This document shows positions 22,605 through 33,065 of a stretch of 64,000 nt of DNA, piece after piece; position 1 is the stretch's first letter, and each line of letters starts with the position of its first letter. Origin of the DNA: Neckera pumila (lineage: Eukaryota; Streptophyta; Bryopsida; Hypnales; Neckeraceae); contig OZ018415.1 of assembly GCA_963969595.1 (NCBI GenBank), positions 22,635,782-22,699,781 on the forward strand, in the 5' to 3' direction. The notes under the pieces are model-generated. The model was given only the letters and a program-made list of their open reading frames with translations. It was not told the DNA's origin and searched no databases. The position numbers were made by a program, and so were the translations under genes.

Positions 22605-24062
22605 TCTATTTTTTTGTAACTAGGGTTTGAGTCTAAGCATGTGTTCATAAATTAAGGTATATTCCTTCATTATAATGGAGTACAAATGAAAGTTTCATCT
22701 GCCCAATTTTTATTTGTGCATTTTGAATTCTTCAAAGTAGTTCTAAATTTTTGAAGTTGAATTGACAAGTTTTAAAAGCACCCCTACCTGATAATGTTTG
22801 TTATTTGTCCATTGTAAAATCCAATATGTACCATTGTTATAGGATCTCTTACCTCCTTAGATTAGGGAATGCAATAGGTTTGCCCTTCCAAATGGGAGAC
22901 ATTATCTTTGAGCAAATACTAAACTTCTTTAGCCTTTTTCCATATGTTCTAGGAGTTCTCAACCTTGAATACATGTTATGAGGCATTTGTTGTTTTGGGA
23001 TAGAAAGTCATTAATGTTTGATTAATTTGCAAAAAGCACTACCACTAGTTTCATCACTTTCATGAAGTTCTATTGCCTTGATGATAGTAATTTCATCCCA
23101 CCCCTTTCCAAAAGTTTAAACTTTGGTATGAAATATTGATAGTTTTAGGTTTTGAAGAAATGTGAACCAACTACTATGATATGATGTTGCCATCAACATG
23201 AATTGTAGTTATAAATTAGACCATGACTATGTTGTTTATGTTTCATTTTTTGAAAGATGGAATTTGAAAGTGCGCAAGTAGAATGGCCTTGAGAGTATAG
23301 ATGCCAATTAATGAGGTAATGTTGACGCTATTTAGTGCAAGCTTTTGTAAAGTAATGGTGAGAGATTAATTTCAATGGATTGGAGTTGCAAATTATCATG
23401 TTATATTAGATTGGATAAAGATTTTGTGGATGGGTGAAAATAAATATGGTATTCAAGATTTGTGAAGTTATAAGATTTTGGATCAAGGACATTGGACACC
23501 AAACAAAATGAATGCTATGATGATGTACCTTGTAATTTTTATTTTGTTGTGTGATATTAGATTTGTATAGGAAATGCTTAATTGATTTGACACAACTCCT
23601 TATATGTGATAGTTTTGAACATATGAGTTAATTGAACTTTTCTTGGAATCTTGCTTGGATGTTATTTTTTGACTGTTTTTTTTGGATGTTTTGAAAGCTG
23701 GAATAGAATATCAATATTTTACTCCATTTGATGCTTGAAATGGTGCGCTTATTGGTGTGGATGGCAAGCTTCTTCATAATGGCCAACTTTTGGAAGTTCA
23801 TGGATTTTGCATGGTCTATTCGGTGAGTATAAATGTTCTTTTGTAAGTGTTGGTGATTGAAAAGTGCTAGTTAGAATACAACATTGTTCAAATTACAAAG
23901 TTCTTTGTATAGTTTTTTGTTTGATTTATTTTGAGTTTTACATCAACCATGTTTAAGCATTTACGTATGTGACCAAAATAATTTTCAATAGATAGACCAC
24001 TCTCTTACTAGACAATGTTTGATGATGTAGAATTTGTAGAATTTGTTTGACTATTTGAATGT
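22605..24062. other. Intergenic DNA, no gene recognised
   Basis: AT-rich. A weak exon-like stretch near 23745-23825 is too short to identify. It could hold earlier exons of the fragment at 24137, but I cannot show a splice chain. Confidence 0.3.
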
Positions 24063-24136
24063 ATGCCACAAGGTAATTGCTCTTTATACATGCTATCAAG
24101 ATATCTCATTGACAATAGATGTTCAATGCTTTGCAG

Positions 24137-24635
24137 GAAAGAGAAGGATTTCTTACAAGTGCAAAGTGAGCAGTGTAAGAGACTGTGCAACATTATACTA
24201 AGTCTTGAGAAACTCTTGAAGGATATGCAAGCATCTCCAAAGACAAAAGTCTTGAATAAAAATCAATGCATACATCTTTTCGGCAAGCTCATATTGGCTA
24301 TGAAGGGGATCGACAAAATGTTGTCAAGTGCTACTGGGGATCTCAAGTTCCAATCTATTTTTGAAGAATTGTGTTTTCTTCAAAGGAAAGTAGAGATTGT
24401 GGGAAATAATTGCATTGAAGGTGATCGATGGTGTCATTTGGCTGTATTTCAACTCCAAAACAAAGAGACTTTTCGGGAGTTGCTTTTAGAAGTAAAGTGT
24501 TGTTGTAATACAGCAAGGGATATGTACTTATTCCACCATTCGAATCAATCAAATGATATCCTACCTATTGAGTTTGATGCGGTCACCTATGAACAAGTCT
24601 TTTTGTCCGTCGCTTCTTCTGGTGAATGGATGTGA
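24137..24635 (+). CDS. Exon resembling the DUF1221 segment of plant kinases (gene fragment)
   Basis: An open segment follows a good acceptor (CTTTGCAG, ending 24136). It encodes alpha-helical sequence with NQCIHLFGKLILAMKGID, then about 50 residues later RWCHLAVFQLQNKETFRELL and a cysteine cluster VKCCC. The pattern of Q-C in one helix, W..A..L..NK, then LL..CC resembles DUF1221, found N-terminal to the kinase domain in a plant family that I recall being linked to plant MLKL-like proteins. The frame ends at 24635 after VASSGEWM, and no kinase domain follows in this window. It may be one exon of a decayed gene or a captured fragment. The start and any transcript are unproven. Confidence 0.5.
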
Positions 24636-24639
24636 AATT

Positions 24640-25507
24640 CTCTCTTTGTTGCAGAGCTTGTACGTGTGGGACAGCAGCAAACTGAACCACAATGTATATA
24701 CATCAAACTTTGTGGCTTTGTGGTGCAGCATATTTCCCCCAGGTCATTTGCTTCCTGCATTCACTTGTTCAGTGTTCATGAAAAAAATCTGAGCCAAAAC
24801 AGCCAATGGCCTTCTCTATCAACTGTTTATCATTGATGTGTTCAGGTTTTTTGTGTACATTTATTTTTGAAGACCCTTTCTTTCAGAAATAGTGCTCAGC
24901 ATTTTGCGTATAATTTCAGGTTGGCCATTAGGAAATAAATTGGCTCATATTACACTAGCTAGTGGTTCTCCCCTTTTCATTCAAATTGGTAGTTTATTAC
25001 TTTTGTGCTTGATCTTCAAGTGAGTCCTAAGACGACCACATCAACCCATAAATCATTTTTTTAATGCCTATTTGGGACTAAAATTTGGGTCCAGATTGCA
25101 TGAAACTGGGCTTCAGACTAGGCCTGAGGCGACCTTCACATGATCAAGATGAATAGTTGAAATCTAAAAGTCAATTCATTGGAAACTTTAGTCTTCAACT
25201 GCGTTACACTGTGGAGTGATATCACAGTGATCTAGATTTATGTACTTAAGTCACAATGAACAACACCAATTCATTGAGAAGGGCATTGGAATCAAGACTC
25301 CCCATTCGTGGAACCCCGTGTCTACCCAAGCGCAAATATAACTGTCTACTAACTTAAATAACCTGATGAAATAAAATAAGAGAAACTGACACACCCTACC
25401 AGCTCGGCAATTGGCGGCTGTGACTGATATGCGTCAACAAGGTCGCATAATTAAATGAGGAGATCAAACTCTAACCAATTGACAAGCATGTCCTTCGCTA
25501 CGGAAAC
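24640..25507. other. Region between the DUF1221-like exon and ERD2
   Basis: No exon chain recognised. A possible acceptor CTTTGTTGCAG ends near 24653 but the frame beyond it resembles nothing I know. The part next to 25508 is probably the ERD2 3' untranslated region. Confidence 0.3.
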
Positions 25508-28299
25508 CTAAGCTGGTAGTTTGAGCTTCTCGTTGTTCTTCCAGCTGCAAAAGGATATCCAAAAGTCATTATCCCAAAATGTCAACAAACTATAGCCACA
25601 TAAGGTAAGATAAGGCAAGAGAGACCCTATATGTGCTATGTAGCCAAAATGTATCAAAAGAGTACATTTGAAAATTTGAACGTAACTATATGATACATAG
25701 TGTCACAAATAAGTGCCTCCCTTACCAACTATCAATTATTTTAGTGCTGATTCAATTGGTTGATAATCAAATACTGAAATGACAATGTTGTAGTGCTGTA
25801 ATATGGTGATGTTTTGTTAGCGTCTTTCTAGTGTGCTTGAAGATCAAAGCTTTAAAAACATTGAAATGGCATTAGAATTTTCGGTCTTAGTATTAACCCA
25901 TCAACTAATCTGAATTGAGGGAGGGAGAGCGTATTAAAAAGTCGTACCTTTTGAAGTAATAGTAGAAGAAATCGGCGTACAAGGCCGTCTGGACAATCCC
26001 TGCAATCCAGGCTGCAAACCAGGAAAAATATGCTCAGAAACAAGGGAAGAACCAAGTTTTTCTTTCATGCAGAGACAGAGCTGTACAAGATCCAAAAAGA
26101 AAAGGATAGCCAAGTAAACTTCCAGCAAACCGTGACTTCAGGTGAAAAACAAATTGAATGACTGAAATCCCAAAGAAATTTCACTCACTTATCCATTGCC
26201 GGTAGTGATTTTCTGTGAGGAATCGGTAGATCCAATTGACGAGATAAAATCCACGATATGCTCTGTCAAAAGAGGAAGCAGCATAGGGAAAAAAAGTCAG
26301 GTTAGAATACATTTAGCAGTAGACAAATCTGAAGTAGCTGATGCCTGGTCAAGAAATGGGCATACCGAACATGAAGGATAAATTGTATCTGTATTAACCA
26401 CTAAGCGCCGAAGTGGCTGAAAGTGAATACATCCATATCAACTGGAGTTGAAATGAACCATTTCAGAAGCTTTTAGGAAGGTTAAAAAATGTACGAATAG
26501 GGAGGAAAATCATACCTTCATCCATTTGAACAATAGAAATATGTTTAGTACGAAGATCCTAAAATGAACTATAAGCTTCTAAAGGGGACTATCTACTTTC
26601 TCAGCTTCATTAAAGAGTTGTGAGATTGAATTCGCCCTTGTAATAAAGCAAAAAACTGAAACCATCATAGGATAGACGTCAACAAAAATAACCGGAGATT
26701 ATTAGAGCTGCCCTTCTAAAGCAAGGGTAGATGCATATGGAAATAGTGGTGTACCCAAGGAAGAAGACATAGTTGCCCGTAAGATTGTCGACATTTCTTG
26801 TTCTTTGTAATAGCACCAATTGTGGAATAATAGCAACTGCCTCCAGCCACAAGGAGAAAGTCCACATGACCTATTCCAAACAAACACAACTAAGGTATGG
26901 AACACAATAGACAGATCCAAGGTAGGGAACCTATTTTCATGAGTTGAAAAGTCATACATTTACAGTGCAATTGTTTTCCAAACATGTGACCTAGTAAGAA
27001 AAGATATCAGCTTCTACTTTCGATCTCAATCTAAACTTTATCAAAGATTCTTTAATGAGATACATCATAGTTGCACTACTCATAGTGTAAGGGTCGTAAT
27101 CAGGACCCTCCTACGAAATTTTAGTAATCCAAAACAGGTTCGTATCCAAATAAGACACATTAGTCGTTAGAATCCTCTCAAAAATGGGTATATTTTAGAC
27201 CTGAGAGGAGCATTCTAGAGTACTGATTTAAACTGACATTCTAAATTAATTCATTATTTTCATCAAGACTTCCAACTAACGACATGCAAAATAATGGAAA
27301 GAAATGAAAGCCAGTTGGTCTTCACCGTCAATTGCTGCTCATACAAAACAATGACAGCCTACTAGGTATTAACAGTCCTCAGTATATTCTGCATACCTCC
27401 CGGAAGGTGAACTTGTTGTTGATCAAGAGAGCCAGCACAAAACACGGCAGGATCAGGAAATAGTGTCGGAACGTGTCGTTGCTCTTGTCATACGACAGGC
27501 GTACTGTTTTATGATATTTCATGTACCACACAATGGAGAATGAGGTGCCAAGAAAGACCAGCTTCATAACCGTGTTGTAGAAAGAGATGTAGTTCACAAT
27601 AATGTCCAGGTAGCGAGTCGCAAATACAAGAGCGTAGAGCTCCTGCGTCTTTAAAGAGATCCCTGAAAATAACACCAACGAGTCAAAACTTCTTTCTAAA
27701 ACATCTGTACGCTGTTTGCAGAGGTTTCACATAAAAATCCCTCTCATAAATAAGAACCACTTCCCTCAAGACGATTCGGGTGCACATTGGACAGACTTAA
27801 GATAGTGCCCAGGGAACTCGTAAAACACACTCCTTGGTACAATGTAGACATCTCAGGGGACATTCAGTGTATGACAAATCGAGAGAAGGTACTAGAGCTG
27901 TGATGATGTCCCCTGAGTAGCACCCTTTCCCAATGTAGCGTCGGCAAGCATTAAAGAGAATGACGAGAAAAAGAAATACAAACGAACACCAAATGAGATG
28001 ACCAACTACAATAACTACACCATCAAAGCAGCCATGAAGCTAACATATACATTTCATGCAAAACATAAAGACAGCTCAACACACACGATTTCCGTCCCTT
28101 ACTTTGCAAACCTAAATCTCCTAAGCTGCTGAAAACTCAAGCACTATTTCAAAACCCCAGGTTCCAAAACCCCAGTCTCCCACCGAATTCCAAGTCCAAA
28201 CGAAATACCTGCACATGACCTAATGGTGTGAATCTTCAAGAGCAACACAATTATGCTCATCAAGTGTGTCAAATCTCCCATGAGCCTGAAGATATTCAT
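25508..28299 (-). CDS. ERD2: ER lumen protein-retaining receptor (KDEL receptor)
   Basis: Seven-membrane-span receptor that binds escaped ER proteins through their C-terminal K/HDEL signal in the Golgi and returns them in COPI vesicles. Six exons assemble in frame: 28299-28209, 27662-27397, 26870-26755, 26262-26189, 26011-25948 and 25544-25508. Together they make 648 nt, 215 residues plus stop, exactly the usual length. All introns are GT-AG (546, 526, 492, 177 and 403 bp). Diagnostic blocks are MNIFRLMGDLTHL, LKTQELYALVFATRYLDI, VLLQRTRNVDNLTG, ADFFYYYFKSWKNN and the terminal KLKLPA. The first ATG within MNIFRL is chosen because this is the invariant family start; an in-frame ATG 36 nt upstream would add an atypical extension. 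The gene looks intact. Confidence 0.97.
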
Positions 28300-29439
28300 C
28301 CTGAACCCCTTGTCCAACCTGAAACCAACATTCAACCATCAATTTCACATCCAACAATCCTCCCTTTAACTAAACCCCACGGAGTCACACCCACCCACAA
28401 ATTCTCCACACATGCCCTCCATTGAAGACATTCAAAAATGTCCGTACCCAGAAGAGCAAGTCCACCCTGTACTAGTGATCCCTTGCGCCAACCCTAATGC
28501 ACGTGCATCAGATAGATCCAAAGTAGGAGGAATTGAGACACAAGTTTTGTAAAAAATTGTGCTCAGAACAACAGTAGAGAAACCCAAAGTAGAAGTAGTA
28601 GAACCCATCGAAAGCAAACAAGTTGCAATAACAATTAAAATGCCACACAAGAGGAAGTGCCCTTACTGTGCGAAAAATCTCGTTTTGGGTGCGCAACTTC
28701 TCCACCTGCAATCACACAGAAACCAGCAAAATCCCAAAGAACTATCAGCAGCAGCACTGGAAGATTTTGAGATGGGATATATAATTGTTCATAGTTATAC
28801 GTGTTATCAGCATAAACCTGTGCACAATACCTTATAAGAAAGATGGGTTTTGGAAGTTAATCTGCGATTTGAAAGGAAACCAAAACAATTGGGTCTCTTG
28901 AGTTAGATTGAGTCATACCCTTCTGTGGTGGTGGCTATGGAAGCGATTGACTTCGCGCAGCGAATGTTTCTGCTTCGAATGTGCACGAGTTGCGACTCCT
29001 TGTCTCGAGGGAAACTTCGGTGGTGGGGTGGTGTATATATCCGGGTTGATACCTTGTTCGAGGTTCTTACCAGGGAGGTGATGATGCCCGTGGGCTCCGG
29101 GATTATGTATTAGATAACCGACGATCCGCGGTAGCGGCGAGTGGATTATTGGACATAACCAATTGTTCACTTTTCAATCACAATCTTTGATCTCCGTGAT
29201 CCAAAGATGGAGGAAGCAAGTTGAGAGGAGAGAAGGTTATGAGTTGTAATGGCAATGGTGATGGGTTGCCAATGGGACGGTGCCACGTGAGTGTTGAAAA
29301 CTCAACAACCGGTTATGTAAAGTAGAGAAACGATGTTGCCAGCCAAAATTGGCCTACGATAGACAATGTATATTATATGAGGGAGAATTTTTGTCAGGGA
29401 CGCAGAGCCTACCTGGAACGTGACCAATGTAGCCCGTAT
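28300..29439. other. Upstream region of ERD2
   Basis: Should contain the ERD2 promoter and 5' leader (minus direction), but I cannot point to a defined TATA box. A plus-strand frame around 28559-28837 contains CPYCAKNLVLGAQLLHLQSH, a C2H2-finger-like spacing (C-x2-C-x11-H-x3-H). It begins without ATG and lacks splice support, so it is noted only as a possible gene fragment. Confidence 0.3.
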
Positions 29440-29590
29440 ATGGTGAATTTCATTAAAATGGCAGCATTCTATAACTTTGACACTATTATAGTTCAAAACG
29501 ACCGTTCTGAAATCTATATCCATTCTAGATGGTCAAAATGGCACACTGTCAAAATGGCACATGGAATACCATTTTAACTAAATTCTCCAT
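29440..29590. mobile_element. Small TIR element (MITE), copy 2
   Basis: ATGGTGAATTTCATTAAAAT at the left is repeated inverted at the right (ATTTTAACTAAATTCTCCAT). It is flanked by TA on both sides (GTAT / GTATAC), compatible with a TA target of the Tc1/mariner type. 151 bp, non-coding, related to 19348-19536. Confidence 0.65.
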
Positions 29591-29879
29591 GTATACGCTA
29601 GTTAGAACAACTCCAATACATGTGCACAAAGTTGTCAAGAGCACAATTATAATTTTGGACCAAGTTTATTGTTGAATTGGTATCTTATTTGGTGATTGTT
29701 TCCTTGGTTAGACATTGTGTTTGAAGCTCTAAACAATGAAAGGACAAGCACAAATGGGTCGAAGCTTGAGTCATGAACCTATGCTCCACTTAATTCTTTC
29801 TCAATTGCAGTGGGTTCCCTCGATTGGTGTCCATAGCTTTATTTAGTAGCTCTATTGTAACCCCAGTTTTGATAAGAGC

Positions 29880-30035
29880 AAACTTGTGAAGTTGTGATTT
29901 CTCTACAATGAAAGATACTTCTTGTCCCCACCTTCTATTAAAATTTGGGCAAAAATAAGGCAAATCTCTAGCCACATGTACCTGCCCAAAGTTTCTATGT
30001 TGCCAAAAAACGCATGTTGATCCTTTAAGAGTTAA
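29880..30035. mobile_element. piggyBac-type MITE, right-end fragment (subfamily II)
   Basis: Ends GATCCTTTAAGAG plus TTAA (30032-30035), preceded by TACCTGCCCAAAG, CTATGTTGCCAAAAAACGCA and GAAAGATACTTCTTGTCCCC, all landmarks of subfamily II. No left end is visible upstream, so it is truncated. Confidence 0.7.
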
Positions 30036-30086
30036 GATCAACAATATTAGTATATGAGCATGAAAATGTGAGCATATGAGCCTTGA

Positions 30087-30088
<2 letters not shown>

Positions 30089-30121
<33 letters not shown>
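30089..30121. repeat. (AT)n microsatellite
   Basis: About 16 uninterrupted AT units. Confidence 0.97.
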
Positions 30122-30123
<2 letters not shown>

Positions 30124-30516
30124 TAGGCATCCTACAACCATTGAAGATGCTTATAATATAAATATTTATAATATATGTATCCATAATATAGTTATACTAT
30201 AATTATGGAAGATTTCTTTAATATAGACACCTAAAACATAGGTGTATATTTTTCTAGGTTTTTAGGCTCACATAATAGCAACCCTCATTAAAGGTGGGAG
30301 CCTTTTCTGAAGGGCTTGTCCCTCCAAGGAAGACCAGTCATAGTATATTTTTTGAATTTGAGGTATGAATAAACACTGAGCGCAAATTAGTATCAATAAA
30401 CTTTTATTTTTCTTTAGAAAGTAGTGTACTATAACAATATTTTAGTTTATGATAATTTAAATTATATCTTAACCTCTAAAGGACCAAATGACAATTTTTG
30501 GCAATATGATTTCAGT

Positions 30517-31414
30517 TTAACCTCCCAAGGACCATGGTCCCTTTAAAGGACAAATTGGATTTTCGGTAGGCACCTATGGTCTCAATGTTTGTCATGGTTT
30601 TTTGAAACTTTTTTTGAAGATAAAAAAATTGATTAGCTTTGTGGGAATTTAAACTTTTTTTCACTTGGTGCTTGGGAACAAAAAATTTAATCCCAAAAGC
30701 TCAAAACAAGGGAGAGTGGGTAGCAAAAAGAAATTCAAATTTTTCTTAAGATTTTTTTTCTCATAGATTATACTTTGTCTACATGGAAAGCTTTTATTCA
30801 TTTCTTTTGGATAAGTGATGTGAAAGTTTACGGACAATCTTGTTTTTTGAGCAACCTAAGCATCTTCTTGAAAAAATAACTTGTAAGATTCATTTATGAA
30901 TGCAATTTATACAATTTCAAAAAAATGTTTTATATCGTTTAGTTTTTGTGCTAAAACAATCTCACCGTTGGAATTAGTGCATTTTAATACCATCTTAGAG
31001 ATATTAATAATTTAGAGTTTCTTTCTATCTCATACCTACTTCTACTGAATAATTTTTTGAAGAATGAAAATTAAGTTTTTTGAATTTTTTTCATAGACTC
31101 TCAACTTAATTTCCCACCATAAAAGATTTAAAGCTCAAAACCCTAGAGTACAAAAATTTTAAGTTTAGAAGGTTCCAAAAGTCAAATAATATAGTCTTGC
31201 AATGTGCAAAAAAACTTGTTTTCTTCAATATAAACGCATATAACCTGCAGTCAAAATTTCTGAAATTTATTCCATACATTTTCATACTAATAAGATCCTA
31301 TGGTTATATGTAGAAGAAAAAAACAGTTTTCAAATTTTTTTTACTCTTTGCAATAGAAATGGCAGTTTTTGAGCGTTTTCGGGAGAAAAAAGGCCTTGGT
31401 CCTTTAGGGATTAA
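30517..31414. mobile_element. piggyBac-type MITE, subfamily I, inverted, nested
   Basis: TTAA on both sides; ends CCTCCCAAGGACC and GGTCCTTTAGGGA; 898 bp. In reverse orientation it carries the subfamily I landmarks (GTAGGCACCT, AGCTCAAAACAAGGG, ACCATAGGATCTTA reversed). It interrupts the outer element after GATTTCAG. Confidence 0.9.
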
Positions 31415-32106
31415 GGCAACTTACTAAGAATGAAATTTTTATTTTTTTGCTTTGAAATTTCTATACAATATATAGTCGAGGAGTAGCTTAACCCCTAAAG
31501 TTCCTTCACTATGTTTTCACTAAAACCACTCCAAAACTACCATTTGTATTGCAAGGAGTATTTAACTTCTTTTTTTTAAAATTTGGCCACATGTAACCAT
31601 AGGATCTTGTACTAGGGTGGTTGAAGAATATGTGATATTTTTTTCAAAAGGTTTGACCGTGTGGATTGGAAGAAATTAGGGTTTAGGATGACAAAAAACC
31701 GTGCAAAAAACCATTTTTTGGAGGCTTCAAAAATTCGGGCAGCTACACTTTGTGTGCACTTATTCACCCTTGAAATGCTCCATGTGAATTGAGAAATTTT
31801 GATTTCCTTCTCCATTATAAGTAAAGTACATGCTCCAAAATTTCAAGTCATTTTGAATTGGGCAACATGTTCCAAAAATTTGTAATGTGCATACATGTTC
31901 ATAAAAAAAGGCATACAAAGGTAAATTTTTAGAATTTCAATCTTCTTCACAAAAAAATTCTTGGACAAACTGAACAGTCACCACCTCCAATGTAATGTCC
32001 TCTATCAAAAAAAAAATTGGCACCCTAAAAATGTAAAATCTCGCCATTTTCTAAAGTAGATTGAATTCTTCATAGCAAGGCAAGCTAAAAACAGGGTTAT
32101 TTCAAG

Positions 32107-32556
32107 TTGGAGGCCGGACAAATGGCATCACCCATTGAAGCCTACAAGGTGGCACAATACCCCAGGCGGAAGGCAACCTGCCGCCCCACAGGCTTTGCCG
32201 GGGTGCAGGCGGGAGGGCCAAGGAGCAAGAGGCTGGCCACCTGCCAGCAAGGAATAGTCAACCTAGCAGGCGACACCTACCCCCTTCCGGCGGGCTCTTG
32301 CCGCCGGCCTATTAGAGGAGGGGCCGCCAAGCCCAGTGTTGCCTCCAAGCCCGGCGCTGGGGCAAGGGCCTCCAAGCCTGGCTGCCTCCACGGTGAGAAA
32401 AGGGCCTCTAAGCCAGCTACCTCCACCAAAACCGAAGCGCCATGGCCTTCACCCTGCTCAAGCCAGTATATCCACTCTCCTCTTGTCCAAGCAAAGTTTG
32501 TTTCCGCAGCCTGTGAAACCAAATTGAAAATAGTCTTAGTCCATTTGCATCGATAA
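32107..32556. other. GC-rich block inside the piggyBac-like element
   Basis: Composition changes abruptly from AT-rich to GC-rich and back. It contains repeated GCCTCCAAGCC-type units and is open on both strands (149 codons plus, 81 codons minus), which is what GC-rich sequence gives by chance. No known domain. Possibly captured foreign or host sequence; it is not needed for transposition. Confidence 0.5.
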
Positions 32557-33065
32557 GAAGTGTTTTAGGCCTTTAGCACAAAAAATAACCTTATTTTTTA
32601 TATTATAATTACTAATAATTAAATATTAAAAAAAATAAAAATAGTGAAATTGTGGGAAAAATAGGAAGGATTTTTTTAAAATTTTAAAAATAAGGAAAAA
32701 AAGGAGGGATAAGAAAAAAGGAGGAAGCAAAAATATATAAAGATGGAACCCCAAAAATGTGTAGAATAAAAAAAAATGTAACAAAGGAAAAAAATGTGAA
32801 GATGGGACCAAAAAAATTATAAGAAAGAGTTAATTTTTTTAGAAAGGAGATAAAAAAATGTAAGGAAGAAAAAAAAATTGTATAGAGATGCCTATAACGT
32901 ATTTGATGAATGCCCTCCAATATGTAAAAAAGGACTCCAAGAAGTGTCAAAAACTTGCCCAAAAAAATGGGAAGAGAGTGTGAAACTAAATAGGGGAAGA
33001 AAGCCCATACAGAAAATTGTTGGGGTCGCAATAAACCAGAGGAAGGGAATAAAAATAACAAACCT

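Noticed and set aside
28559..28837. C2H2 zinc-finger-like gene (CPYCAKNL..HLQSH)
   Set aside because: No ATG start, no splice support, and only one finger-like pattern; kept as a remark in the ERD2 upstream entry.
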